DNA from: Bacteroidales bacterium
Lineage (GTDB): Bacteria; Bacteroidota; Bacteroidia; Bacteroidales; CG2-30-32-10
Assembly (NCBI GenBank): GCA_035353855.1
Contig: DAOQAK010000022.1
Coordinates: 1-55,354 of the forward strand
Length of the DNA: 55,354 nt
Direction: 5' to 3'
Position 1 is the stretch's first letter. Each line of letters begins with the position of its first letter. Of this stretch, positions 23,993-33,164 are shown piece after piece. The position numbers were made by a program, and so were the translations under genes. The notes beneath the pieces are model-generated. The model saw nothing but the letters and a program-made list of their open reading frames with translations, did no database searches and was not told the DNA's origin.

Positions 23993-25537
23993 ATGATTGA
24001 TAATATTGATTTATCGCTGGTCGATTGGTCGCGGGCACAGTTCACGCTCACGGCAATTTATCACTGGCTGTTTGTCCCGCTAACACTGGGACTTACATTT
24101 ATCATCGCCATAATGGAAACCATATATGTAAAAACGGGTAATGAAGAATGGAAGCGAATCACAAAATTCTGGATGAAATTATTCGGGATTAATTTCGCTA
24201 TTGGTGTTGCCACAGGAATCATTATGGAATTTGAATTCGGCACCAACTGGTCGAATTACTCATGGTTTGTCGGAGATATATTTGGCGCACCGCTCGCAAT
24301 TGAAGGAATAATGGCATTCTTCCTCGAATCAACATTTATTGCCATAATGTTTTTCGGATGGAATAAAGTGAGCAAAAAATTTCATTTGCTTTCATCATGG
24401 CTTGTTGCAATAGGTTCAAACCTTTCTGCACTTTGGATTTTAGTTGCAAATGCATGGATGCAAAATCCGGTTGGCATGCATTTTAATCCCGACACAGCCC
24501 GCAGCGAGATGCTTGATTTCTGGCAGGTATTACTTTCACCTTTAGCTGTAAATAAATTTCTTCACACTATTTTTTCAAGTTACATAGTAGCATCATTATT
24601 TGTTCTTGCAGTTAGCAGTTGGTTCATCTTAAAGAAAAGAGAAATAATAATGGCAAAGCGAAGTATGGTCATTGCTGCTACCTTTGGGTTAATCGCATCA
24701 TTGTTCACAGCATTTACCGGCGATGGCTCGGCATACCAGGTTGCTCAAAAACAACCGGCAAAACTTGCAGCAATGGAAGGTTTATATAATGGGAAAAACG
24801 GCGCAGGTCTTACCATGATTGGTATTCTCAATCCTTTAAAAAAATTCGACAATGATAAAGATGATTTTATTTTCCAAATTGAAGTCCCCAAAATGCTTTC
24901 GATACTGGGTTACAGAAACAGTGAAGCATTTGTACCAGGTATAAATGACCTTATAAAAGGAAATGCAGAAAATAAAATTCTATCTGCTGAAGAAAAAATT
25001 ACAAAAGGAAAAGAAGCTATTGCTGCTTTGAAAATATATAAAAATGCCAGAAAGGTTAAAAATACTGTAATTGCAGATAGTGCCAGAAAAGTTTTTGAGG
25101 CAAATTATTCTTTCTTCGGTTACGGTTATCTGAATAAACCAGAAAGTATAATTCCAAACATACCTATGACTTTTTACAGTTTTCACATTATGGTAACACT
25201 AGGGTTTTATTTTATAGGATTCTTTTTACTAATTATTTTTCTTCTTCTAAAAAAGAAAATCGAGCACAATCGGTTCTGGCTTCGTCTTGGTATATGGTCG
25301 TTTCCATTGGCATTCCTTGCTTCCATTACCGGATGGATTGTTGCAGAAGTTGGAAGACAACCGTGGGCTATACAAGACCTTCTTCCCACAGCAATAGCCA
25401 CTTCCAATATTGACACATCAGCTGTGCAAATAACATTTTTCCTTTTTGCCGTATTATTCACCATATTATTAATTGCGGAAATTAAAATAATGCTCACACA
25501 AATTAAATCAGGTCCGAAAGGAGGCAGCCATGTTTGA
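23993..25537 (+). CDS. cydA: Cytochrome bd oxidase subunit I
   Basis: 514 residues, nine-helix CydA. 'RAQFTLTAIYHWLF' places His24 as the b595/d-side haem ligand (E. coli His19). 'MEFEFGTNW', 'GDIFGAPLAIEGIMAFFLEST' (proton-channel glutamates), 'NAWMQNPVG', 'VNKFLHTI' (haem b558 His) and GRQPW (quinol site and Met/Arg region) are present. The periplasmic Q loop between helices 6 and 7 is moderately long and contains a charged insertion ('SAEEKITKGKEAIAALKIYKNARK') unlike E. coli. The enzyme oxidises quinol and reduces oxygen with high affinity, fitting microaerobic or oxygen-protective respiration. It overlaps cydB by 8 bases. Confidence 0.97.
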   Translation: MIDNIDLSLVDWSRAQFTLTAIYHWLFVPLTLGLTFIIAIMETIYVKTGNEEWKRITKFWMKLFGINFAIGVATGIIMEFEFGTNWSNYSWFVGDIFGAPLAIEGIMAFFLESTFIAIMFFGWNKVSKKFHLLSSWLVAIGSNLSALWILVANAWMQNPVGMHFNPDTARSEMLDFWQVLLSPLAVNKFLHTIFSSYIVASLFVLAVSSWFILKKREIIMAKRSMVIAATFGLIASLFTAFTGDGSAYQVAQKQPAKLAAMEGLYNGKNGAGLTMIGILNPLKKFDNDKDDFIFQIEVPKMLSILGYRNSEAFVPGINDLIKGNAENKILSAEEKITKGKEAIAALKIYKNARKVKNTVIADSARKVFEANYSFFGYGYLNKPESIIPNIPMTFYSFHIMVTLGFYFIGFFLLIIFLLLKKKIEHNRFWLRLGIWSFPLAFLASITGWIVAEVGRQPWAIQDLLPTAIATSNIDTSAVQITFFLFAVLFTILLIAEIKIMLTQIKSGPKGGSHV

Positions 25538-26660
25538 AACACTTTCATTATACCCATTACAGCAATACTGGTGGGCACTGATTTCAATGCTAGCAGGCTT
25601 GCTTGTATTTCTTTTTTTTGTACAAGGCGGACAAACACTGATTGGTACGCTTTCATCTAATGATGATGAAAAAAATATGCTCATCAATTCTTTAGGAAGA
25701 AAATGGGAATTCACTTTTACAACTTTAGTAACCTTTGGTGGGGCTATGTTTGCGGCATTTCCTTTATTTTACGCAACCAGTTTTGGTGGTGCTTACTGGG
25801 TGTGGGTGATCATACTTTTCTGTTTTATTATTCAGGCTGTATCTTACGAATTCCGAAGGAAACCTAATAATTTTCTCGGAACAAAAGTTTACGATATTTT
25901 TCTTTTTATCAATGGCAGTGTTGGGGTAATACTTCTCGGTACAGCTATAGCAACATTCTTCACCGGTTCCGAATTTTCAGTTTCCGATATGCATCTTTCA
26001 AAATGGCAGAACCAGCTAAGAGGAATTGAAGCTGCTTTTAATTTTGATAATCTTGCTTTAGGTATTGCAGTGTTCTTTCTGGCACGGGTACTGGCTTTGC
26101 TTTACTTTATAAACAATATTGATAATCAAAACATTTATAAAAAGGCCTTAAAACAGCTTAAAATAAACACAATTCTTTTTTTAATATTCTTTCTATACTT
26201 TGTTTTTAGATTGATAATGATGACTGGCTTTTCTTATAACCCAACAACAAAAATTATTTTTATTGAACCTCATAAATATTTGAACAACTTTTTTGAAATG
26301 CCGATTATTCTTTCACTATTTTTTTGGGGAATTATCTTTGTGCTTGTTGGTATAATTCGCGATCTATTCCTGAAAAAGAAAAATGGTATTTGGTATGCAG
26401 GGTCAGGAACTGTGTTAACAGTATTTTCTCTCCTTCTGAATGCCGGCTATAATCATACATCATTTTATCCGAGCACATATGATTTGCAAAGCTCGCTTAC
26501 AATTGAAAATGCTTCATCAAGTCATTATACGCTAACAGCCATGAGCTATGTATCGCTTATGATTCCGTTTGTGCTTGCCTATATTTTCTACGCTTGGAAA
26601 ATAATGGATAAAAAGAAAATTGATGCATCAGAAATTGAAAATGATGAACATGCTTATTAA
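25530..26660 (+). CDS. cydB: Cytochrome bd oxidase subunit II
   Basis: 376 residues with about eight or nine hydrophobic helices. Starts 8 bases inside cydA, indicating translational coupling. 'LQQYWWALISMLAGLLVFLFFVQGGQTLIGTL' matches the CydB N-terminus, and 'GRKWEFTFTTLVTFGGAMFAAFPLFYATSFGGAYWVW' the next helices with the conserved 'WE' pair; 'YEFRRK' is the loop motif. It supports CydA structurally. It is followed 17 bases later by the 42-residue CydX-like ORF. Confidence 0.95.
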   Translation: MFETLSLYPLQQYWWALISMLAGLLVFLFFVQGGQTLIGTLSSNDDEKNMLINSLGRKWEFTFTTLVTFGGAMFAAFPLFYATSFGGAYWVWVIILFCFIIQAVSYEFRRKPNNFLGTKVYDIFLFINGSVGVILLGTAIATFFTGSEFSVSDMHLSKWQNQLRGIEAAFNFDNLALGIAVFFLARVLALLYFINNIDNQNIYKKALKQLKINTILFLIFFLYFVFRLIMMTGFSYNPTTKIIFIEPHKYLNNFFEMPIILSLFFWGIIFVLVGIIRDLFLKKKNGIWYAGSGTVLTVFSLLLNAGYNHTSFYPSTYDLQSSLTIENASSSHYTLTAMSYVSLMIPFVLAYIFYAWKIMDKKKIDASEIENDEHAY

Positions 26661-26677
26661 CGAAAAAATCTTTACAA

Positions 26678-26806
26678 ATGGATAATAATATAACTTCAAT
26701 TTTTTGGTATCTTAGCTGGCCTGTTCTGATTTTTCTTTCTTATAAAATTATCAGGCTTGTATTAAACGCTTTTGAAAAGAAAGAAAAAACAGCAGAGCAG
26801 GAATAA
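26678..26806 (+). CDS. 42-residue CydX-like single-TM protein
   Basis: Found by reading the gap after cydB; too short for usual gene callers. Translation: MDNNITSIFWYLSWPVLIF, a hydrophobic helix (about residues 8-30), then a positively and negatively charged tail 'LNAFEKKEKTAEQE'. Its ATG is 17 bases after the cydB stop and its stop is 14 bases before the next gene. The 'WYxxW' pattern starting the helix and the charged tail recall CydX/YbgT (MWYFAW...), a small bd-oxidase subunit that in Proteobacteria follows cydB. Homology is not established; position, size and topology support it. A possible alternative is a CydS-like or unrelated operon microprotein. Confidence 0.65.
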   Translation: MDNNITSIFWYLSWPVLIFLSYKIIRLVLNAFEKKEKTAEQE

Positions 26807-26820
26807 TAAATTCCTTTGCA

Positions 26821-28770
26821 ATGGCTAAGATAAAGAATTTAGAACAAAAAGAAGAATACCAGGAAACAAACTTATCTTCAGGCAACTGGTTTTTACGTAA
26901 CATCAAGTTTTTTACAATACCTATTCTGCTTTTTGTAACCATTATTATATACAGCAACACACTAAAAAGCGAATTCGTATTGCTCGACGATACAGCAAAA
27001 ATCAAGGATAACACTGTAATTACTGAACTTTCGAAAGACAATATGAAAGAAATGTTCAGTACATTTATTTTCCACACTTACTTTCCGGTAACACTTCTTT
27101 CCTATGCTGTTGATTATTTAATATGGGATGGATTTAATTCATTTGGGTTTCATAAAACCAATTTGTTTTTGCATTTGATCAATGTTTTGCTTTTATATTT
27201 CTTCGCAAAAAAATTTACTAACAACAGAATGGCCGGATTTATTGCAGCTCTTATTTTTGCTGCTCATCCTATGAATGTCGAATCAGTATCATGGCTTTCG
27301 GAACGAAGCAACCTTTTGTACACATTGTTCTTTCTGGCTTCCATGAATACTTATTTGCATTATGTTTATTACAACAAAAATATCGTCAGCAGAATTTTCA
27401 CTTACCTATTTTTCATACTGTCTTTATTAGCAAAATCTTCAGCAGTAATGCTGCCGATAGTTTTTATATTGATTGACTATTATAAGAATGAAAATTTTTC
27501 AATTAAATTTATTTTTAGAAAGATTCCGTATTTATTTATTTCATTCTGTTTCGGACTTGTGGCCATTTACGCTTCTACTTCTACGGAAAACATTAAAGAC
27601 TTATCAGTACACTACAATATTCTCGACAGAGTATTCCTCGCATTTTATCCATTAACTGTTTATATAATCAAATTTTTTGCACCTGTTAATCTTTCTGTGC
27701 TTTACCCCTACCCGTTGAAGAGCGGAGGTTTCCTTCCCTTTTTATATTATCTATCAACATTATTTATTTTACTTGTAATATTTATAACACTTAAGTTCCG
27801 CACATTGAAGAAAGAACTGGTTTTTGCATTTTTATTTTTCTTCTTCAATATTTCGCTTTTACTCATGGTTGTTCCTATTGGCGGCAATTTCCTGATGGCT
27901 GAACACTTTGTGTATGTCCCATACATAGGAATGGCAATAGTTGCCGAAATTATTTTCTATAAAATTTATGACAACACAATTACATTAAAAATACCAAAAC
28001 AAGTTGTGCTTTCAATATTTTACCTGCTTATTCCTGTATTCTGCATTGCTACTTATATGAGAAACAACGTTTGGAAAAACAGCACTGCATTGTTCTCCGA
28101 CCTTGTTGAAAAACAACCACAGGATGCTTATGCGCATTACAGTATGGGAACTTTGTACATGGAAAAACATGATTACGAAAATGCAATTAAAGAATTTAAT
28201 ATTTCTATTAAGCTTGACAATAGTGATGCGAACGCATTTTATAACCGTTCATTATGTTTTATAAATTTTAACAAGATTGATTCTTCTTTTTTTGATGCGG
28301 ATAATGCGATTAAACTAAATCCAAAACTACAGATGGCTTATATTACCCGCGGAAATGTCAGGACACTAAAGAAAGACACGATAGGCGCAATCTCCGATTA
28401 CAGCAAGGCAATTGAATTATCAGATAAAAATCCTATTCCGTATTACGATAGAGGAAGAATGTATATGAATACTAAAAAATATTCTGAAGCGTTAATCGAT
28501 TTCAATAAAGCTATTGAGCTCAACTCTGAATATATTGATGCATATAACAATCGCGGCATTACATATTATTTTTTAGGAGAATATAAAAAATCAATTGAAG
28601 ATTATAACCTGGTTATTATGTTAGATAAGAATTATGCTTACGCATATCTCAATCGTGGTCTTTCAGAAATTGCACTTGGCGATAAACGCGGAGCATGTAC
28701 AGATTTTGACAATGCATACGACATGGGCGTAAGAAGTGCCGCAAGATATATGAAAAAATATTGTTATTGA
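26821..28770 (+). CDS. TMTC-like polytopic membrane protein with C-terminal TPRs
   Basis: 649 residues. Residues ~35-420 hold about ten TM helices, with 'LDDTAKIKDN' in the first exterior loop (the acidic 'DD' typical of GT-C O-mannosyltransferases) and 'HPMNVESVSWLSERSNLLYTLFFL' (~148-171), the TMTC signature HPxxxExVxWxxxRxxLL. Residues ~430-649 are six TPRs ('AHYSMGTLYMEKHDYENAIKEFNISIKL', 'AYNNRGITYYFLGEYKKSIEDYNLVIML'). Eukaryotic TMTC1-4 transfer mannose from a dolichol donor to proteins; bacterial relatives are uncharacterised. It is co-located with the cyd operon (14 bases after the CydX-like ORF) and rsmE (3 bases after). Confidence 0.85.
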   Translation: MAKIKNLEQKEEYQETNLSSGNWFLRNIKFFTIPILLFVTIIIYSNTLKSEFVLLDDTAKIKDNTVITELSKDNMKEMFSTFIFHTYFPVTLLSYAVDYLIWDGFNSFGFHKTNLFLHLINVLLLYFFAKKFTNNRMAGFIAALIFAAHPMNVESVSWLSERSNLLYTLFFLASMNTYLHYVYYNKNIVSRIFTYLFFILSLLAKSSAVMLPIVFILIDYYKNENFSIKFIFRKIPYLFISFCFGLVAIYASTSTENIKDLSVHYNILDRVFLAFYPLTVYIIKFFAPVNLSVLYPYPLKSGGFLPFLYYLSTLFILLVIFITLKFRTLKKELVFAFLFFFFNISLLLMVVPIGGNFLMAEHFVYVPYIGMAIVAEIIFYKIYDNTITLKIPKQVVLSIFYLLIPVFCIATYMRNNVWKNSTALFSDLVEKQPQDAYAHYSMGTLYMEKHDYENAIKEFNISIKLDNSDANAFYNRSLCFINFNKIDSSFFDADNAIKLNPKLQMAYITRGNVRTLKKDTIGAISDYSKAIELSDKNPIPYYDRGRMYMNTKKYSEALIDFNKAIELNSEYIDAYNNRGITYYFLGEYKKSIEDYNLVIMLDKNYAYAYLNRGLSEIALGDKRGACTDFDNAYDMGVRSAARYMKKYCY

Positions 28771-28773
28771 TTT

Positions 28774-29481
28774 ATGAATCTCTTTTATTCAAACTATATC
28801 GAACATAACAACATCATTCTTTCAGAAGAAGAATCAAAGCATGCTGTAAAAGTAATGCGTGCAGTTAAAGGAGATAATCTTTTTATAACAAACGGACAGG
28901 GAAAACTTTTCAAAACAGTTATTGAAGATATTAGTCCGAAGAAAAGTATTTTAAAAATTATAGAAGAAATAAAAGAAGCTTCACAACCAAAGTATCATCT
29001 TCATATTGCAATAGCGCCAACAAAAAATCACGACCGGCTGGAATGGTTTGCGGAAAAAGCTACGGAAATTGGCATAAGCGAAATAACACCTGTTATCTGC
29101 GAACATTCCGAACGAAGAAGCATAAACCATGAGCGCCTCGAGCGTATTGTAATTGCAGCAATGAAACAATCGCAACGATTATATCTGCCGAAAATAAATC
29201 CTGAAATTTCATTCAGGGATTTCATTGAAATGAAATTCGATAGTAATAAATATATTGCATCATGTGTTGATGAAGACAAAAAAAGTTTACAAAATATTTA
29301 TAAAGCAGGCGAAGATGTTATTGTAATCATTGGCCCCGAAGGTGATTTCAGCACTAATGAATTATCAAATGCAATAAAAAATAATTTTATTCCCGTATCG
29401 CTTGGTTCAAATCGTTATCGCACTGAAACCGCAGCATTACTGGCATGCAGCACAATTATGTTTTTAAATGAATTCGTTTGA
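28774..29481 (+). CDS. rsmE: 16S rRNA m3U1498 methyltransferase RsmE
   Basis: 235 residues, standard length. N-terminal PUA-like part with 'HAVKVMRAVKGDNLFITNGQGK', then a SPOUT knot: 'IAIAPTKNHDRLEWFAEKATEIGISEITPVICEHSERR', 'RIVIAAMKQSQRLYLPKI', and the AdoMet loop 'VIIGPEGDFSTNEL...VSLGSNRYRTETAALLA'. It methylates N3 of U1498 in 16S rRNA in the assembled 30S. It starts 3 bases after the TMTC-like stop and is likely in the same transcript. Confidence 0.96.
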   Translation: MNLFYSNYIEHNNIILSEEESKHAVKVMRAVKGDNLFITNGQGKLFKTVIEDISPKKSILKIIEEIKEASQPKYHLHIAIAPTKNHDRLEWFAEKATEIGISEITPVICEHSERRSINHERLERIVIAAMKQSQRLYLPKINPEISFRDFIEMKFDSNKYIASCVDEDKKSLQNIYKAGEDVIVIIGPEGDFSTNELSNAIKNNFIPVSLGSNRYRTETAALLACSTIMFLNEFV

Positions 29482-29492
29482 TTATGTTTTTT

Positions 29493-29500
29493 TAAATTTG
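29493..29500 (+). promoter_or_regulatory. Candidate -7 promoter box (TAAATTTG)
   Basis: TAnnTTTG match 17 bases before the DUF4159 start; a TTTG lies at 29477-29480 but only 12 bases upstream, closer than the usual spacing. Confidence 0.35.
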
Positions 29501-29517
29501 CTCAGACATTAGAATCA

Positions 29518-30171
29518 ATGAAAAAAATTTTATTCATCATATTAATTTTTATATCCGTTTCGTTTAAACCCGATTCACCTGCCATTAAAATAGGTTTAAT
29601 AAAATATAAAGGTGGTGGTGATTGGTATGCAAATCCTACGTCATTGCCCAACCTTGTAAAATTTTGCAATGAAAACTTAAATACTAACATTAACGAAACC
29701 ATTGACAATGTTGATGTGGGAAGCAGTGAAATTTTTAATTACCCTTTCGTTCATCTGACAGGTCATGGCAATGTTGTATTTTCAAATGAAGATGTCATTA
29801 ATTTAAGAAACTATTTAATTGGTGGCGGATTCCTTCACATTTCCGATAATTATGGCATTGACAAATATATCCGCAGAGAAATGAAAAAAGTTTTTCCGGA
29901 CAATGATTTCGTGGAGTTGCCTTTTACACATGCCATTTATCATCAGAAATACTCTTTCCCAAACGGGCTTCCAAAAATTCATGAGCACGACAATAAAGCA
30001 CCACAAGGCTTTGGTATAATTTACGAAGGAAGATTGGTGTGCTTTTATGATTATGAATGTGACTTAGGTGACGGATGGGAAGACCAAAGTGTTCACAAAG
30101 ATTCTGAAGCTACCCGATTAAAAGCATTGCAAATGGGCGCAAATATTATACAATACGTTTTTACGAATTAA
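29518..30171 (+). CDS. DUF4159 secreted protein
   Basis: 217 residues with a short N-terminal signal peptide (MKKILFIILIFISVSF). The mature part matches DUF4159: 'IGLIKYKGGGDWYANPTSLPNLVKFCNENLN', 'FVHLTGHGNVVFSNEDVINLRNYLIGGGFLHISDNYGID', 'FPDNDFVELPFTHAIYHQKYSFPNGLPKIHEHDNKAPQGFGI', 'CFYDYECDLGDGWED'. The fold resembles a glutamine-amidotransferase-like flavodoxin-type domain; members often accompany MoxR/BatA-type operons. The function is unknown. It is last in the strand group that began at the cyd operon, with a possible own promoter, and converges on the T9SS cargo gene at 30174. Confidence 0.9.
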   Translation: MKKILFIILIFISVSFKPDSPAIKIGLIKYKGGGDWYANPTSLPNLVKFCNENLNTNINETIDNVDVGSSEIFNYPFVHLTGHGNVVFSNEDVINLRNYLIGGGFLHISDNYGIDKYIRREMKKVFPDNDFVELPFTHAIYHQKYSFPNGLPKIHEHDNKAPQGFGIIYEGRLVCFYDYECDLGDGWEDQSVHKDSEATRLKALQMGANIIQYVFTN

Positions 30172-30173
30172 AC

Positions 30174-31160
30174 TTATTTAGCAACAATCATCTTTTTAGT
30201 TAGCCTGTGATTGCCTGCTTTTAAGGAATAATAATAACTTCCGCTCTTTAAATCTCCTGAATTGATTTTAATTTCATGCAAACCTTTTAGTTGTTTACCT
30301 TCAGAAAATTTATTAATCAATTTCCCATTCATATCATATATTTCGAGCGAAACATCATTTGAATTATCATTCAATTCATACTGAACCAATGTATACTCAG
30401 ATGCCGGATTTGGCTGATTCTGACTAAGTTTCAAACCATCTATAAAATAATTATCATTAATATTTGCAGCACTCATATCAGCAATGATAAATATTCCAAA
30501 ATCCAAATCCATTCCCCAGTTGAATGACTCTAAAACAGTATGCCATGTATCATCAGCCCATTTCACCCACGAAAGCTGTGATTGCAAAGCATCACCATCG
30601 GTTGTAGAAAATATTCCTATTGTATCATCATCCATCGTGGAAATATCAACACCGACAGCATAATCAACAAATACAATAAATGTATCATCAGTAAAAGGAA
30701 TGATTGTTAAGCCCGATGAATTAATTTGTGAAGTAGTAATTGTTTTACTTATAAATATTGAATCAGGGGCGTTGTTTACAGCACCACTGGTATCGGTACC
30801 GGGACCATCAAGAGTATAAAAGTTTACAGATAAAGTATCCGCATCTCCAATAATTTTTTTTGCACCTACCCAAAAAGCAACACCGTTAATAAGGTACGAT
30901 TGAGGCACTTTATATTTTTGAGCAAAAGCGTGATCGTTTAATGCATTAACACCAAAAGAATATCCTCCTTCAATAAACGAATATAAAACAGGAGTACCTG
31001 TAGCAAAGCTAGCGGGACGTAAAGTATCTGTAGTAATTTTTGTTTCCTGTACTGAAACAATTTTTTCTTTTATAATTTTGTTTTTATCGTGTTGTGCAAA
31101 TACTGTTGCCGAAAAAATTATCGTGGCAGTAAATAATGAAATACTTAATTTTAAATTCAT
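30174..31160 (-). CDS. Secreted T9SS cargo protein
   Basis: 328 residues. Signal peptide at 1-22 (cleavage near VFAQ). A beta-rich domain follows ('PVLYSFIEGGYSFGVNALNDHAFAQKY', 'GVAFWVGAKK', 'DTIGIFSTTDG') without recognised catalytic motifs. The C-terminal ~80 residues are a type A T9SS sorting domain: 'LSQNQPNPASEYTLVQYEL', 'LEIYDMNGKLINKF', 'LKSGSYYYSLKAGNHRLTKKMIVAK'. It is thus predicted to be exported across the outer membrane by the T9SS and attached or released there. The gene ends 3 bases from the DUF4159 stop on the other strand. Confidence 0.9.
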   Translation of the reverse strand: MNLKLSISLFTATIIFSATVFAQHDKNKIIKEKIVSVQETKITTDTLRPASFATGTPVLYSFIEGGYSFGVNALNDHAFAQKYKVPQSYLINGVAFWVGAKKIIGDADTLSVNFYTLDGPGTDTSGAVNNAPDSIFISKTITTSQINSSGLTIIPFTDDTFIVFVDYAVGVDISTMDDDTIGIFSTTDGDALQSQLSWVKWADDTWHTVLESFNWGMDLDFGIFIIADMSAANINDNYFIDGLKLSQNQPNPASEYTLVQYELNDNSNDVSLEIYDMNGKLINKFSEGKQLKGLHEIKINSGDLKSGSYYYSLKAGNHRLTKKMIVAK

Positions 31161-31258
31161 AGAAAATTTATTATTGTTATTTTGAATTCTGCAAAGTTAG
31201 AAAAAATGTCAAGTTATTATAACTTGATTTATCTGTATTTATTATTTGCATGAAAAAA

Positions 31259-31287
31259 GAAAGGCTACCCGGAATGGGCAGCCTTTC
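31259..31287 (-). terminator. Rho-independent terminator after the 31307 gene
   Basis: On the minus strand GAAAGGCTGCCC pairs with GGGTAGCCTTTC (one G-U pair) around ATTCC, followed by a T-rich tract. It lies about 20 bases after the stop of the choice-of-anchor protein gene. Confidence 0.8.
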
Positions 31288-31306
31288 AATATTTTGAAAT
31301 CAGGAA

Positions 31307-32992
31307 TTATTTAGTAACATTAATTTTCTTGGTTACAATTCCTTTTGCAGTTTGAACCTGTACAAAATAAACACCGGCTTTTAAATTTGCTGTATTTAAT
31401 TTGTACGAATTAACATTAGGAGTTTCGCTTAATACAAGCTGTCCAACAGGATTTAAAATATTAACTGAAAGAATTTGTTTAGCTGATTCTATGCTAAGCA
31501 CATTCTGAACAGGATTAGGATAAACATTTACACTGCTATTAATATCTAATTCAGAAATTCCAGCTTCTACAGAAATAGAAACATCATCTAATAATAAGAA
31601 ATAATTATCTGTACAATTAAAATGTCTGAAAGCAATATAAATATTTTGTCCGTTATAAGCTGCTAAACTAACCATTTTTTCAACAAAAGCTGAATCAGCT
31701 TCTGCTAAAGTATCTGAAAATACTGTAGTAAAATCAGCAACTGCTGTTCCTGTAGTAGATACCATAACTGAATATACTTCGGCAGGGTAACCAGGATCTA
31801 ATGGAGCTACCCAAAATTTAAGAGCTAAATTAGCATTATTAATATTAAACTGACGTGTAATTAAATAGTTATCCGGAGTAAGTGCACCAACACCATTTAT
31901 ATATGAAGCTGATGTTGCACATATAGAACCATTGTGTCCATATGATGCTAAAGCACTCCAATCATATCCATCACCATCAGCATCATTTGAAGTCCAGCAA
32001 TCAGGAACAAAATATGTTTCAAAATCTTCAGTATATGGATAAGAACTAATAGCACTACTACAAACTATCCCTTTACCAGTTAATGCTATTGATATATTAC
32101 CTCCGTTGGTAGCTATTACAGCTGTTTGATTATTAGTACCGGCAGCTGTTGGAGCATAAGTAAAAGTAAATGTTGTTGATTGTCCAGCTGTTAAACTAAC
32201 TGATGAAGGAACAAAAGAAGTTGTAAAAGGGGCACTTAAACCTGTAATAGCACTTGCTGTTAAAGTACTGGCTCCTGTATTAGTTAATGTAAAAGAACCA
32301 GAAGTAACAGAATTACCAGTAGCAACATGACCGGCATCCCAAGTAAGAGGAGTACATGATGCAACAGGTACAGAAAGTGCAGTACCATCAACCATAGCTC
32401 TGATATTCCATGTTCCGGTTAATGAAGCAGCAAGATCAGTTAAGTGATACCATGAACCACCATAAAGCATAAAATTACCATTAGGAATAGCGGTTGTTGC
32501 ACCATCAACACCTGCAGGATAACCACCAGAAACAGTAAGGAAATATCCAAAATATAAATCTGTAGTTGGAATAGCAAAAGGAGTAGTAAGAACTACGTTA
32601 TTCCAACCTTCAACAGCTGTAAAAGGTTGTGAATAAACTAAAGTAGTCTGACTTGAATATAATCTTATTTCACTGGAAGTAACATTTGTAGCTCCATTAA
32701 TAAATAATTTAATAGAAGTAATCGTGTTACCCAAAGAATTATGTGCAGCTAAGTTTGCAGCAGGGTAATATGCAAAAAAACCAAAAGTATCAGCAGCATT
32801 AGTTCCAATAGCACTGGCATTATCACCATCATAATGTAATGAATCGACAACTGCTTTCGAATCACCTTTAAAAATATTAATTTCATTTGCAACTTTAATC
32901 GAAGAGAAAATCTTGTTCGTTCTCTTGTTTACCTGGCCAAAAATGAATCCACTCATTAATAATAATGCAGTGAAAATGTAAATTTTTTTCAT
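31307..32992 (-). CDS. Multi-domain secreted protein with T9SS sorting domain
   Basis: 561 residues. Signal peptide ~1-19 (cleavage near FGQ). Residues ~45-205 form a beta domain with Ig-like features. Residues ~212-308 match the choice-of-anchor D/ASPM-SPD-2-like module ('FTLTNTGASTLTASAITGLSAPF', 'SLTAGQSTTFTFTYAPTAAG'). Residues ~318-480 match choice-of-anchor J/cleaved-adhesin modules ('YPYTEDFE', 'DCWTSNDADGDGYDW', 'NIYIAFRHFNCTDNYFLLLDDVSI'). The last ~75 are a T9SS type A sorting domain ('VYPNPVQNVLSIES', 'NLKAGVYFVQVQTAKGIVTKKINV'). A surface-displayed adhesin-like protein is the best reading; no enzyme signature is visible. Confidence 0.9.
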   Translation of the reverse strand: MKKIYIFTALLLMSGFIFGQVNKRTNKIFSSIKVANEINIFKGDSKAVVDSLHYDGDNASAIGTNAADTFGFFAYYPAANLAAHNSLGNTITSIKLFINGATNVTSSEIRLYSSQTTLVYSQPFTAVEGWNNVVLTTPFAIPTTDLYFGYFLTVSGGYPAGVDGATTAIPNGNFMLYGGSWYHLTDLAASLTGTWNIRAMVDGTALSVPVASCTPLTWDAGHVATGNSVTSGSFTLTNTGASTLTASAITGLSAPFTTSFVPSSVSLTAGQSTTFTFTYAPTAAGTNNQTAVIATNGGNISIALTGKGIVCSSAISSYPYTEDFETYFVPDCWTSNDADGDGYDWSALASYGHNGSICATSASYINGVGALTPDNYLITRQFNINNANLALKFWVAPLDPGYPAEVYSVMVSTTGTAVADFTTVFSDTLAEADSAFVEKMVSLAAYNGQNIYIAFRHFNCTDNYFLLLDDVSISVEAGISELDINSSVNVYPNPVQNVLSIESAKQILSVNILNPVGQLVLSETPNVNSYKLNTANLKAGVYFVQVQTAKGIVTKKINVTK

Positions 32993-33164
32993 AATGTAAT
33001 TTTTTGTTAATATTAGTTAGTTTTTCAAATTTATATGTCGCAAATTTAATAATAATTATTTATATCTGTTTATATTTTTTCAACAACTATTGAACAGTAA
33101 TCCTATTGAATTACGCAAAATAGCCTTTAAAACAGAATATCAAATATAACTATGTATATATTTA

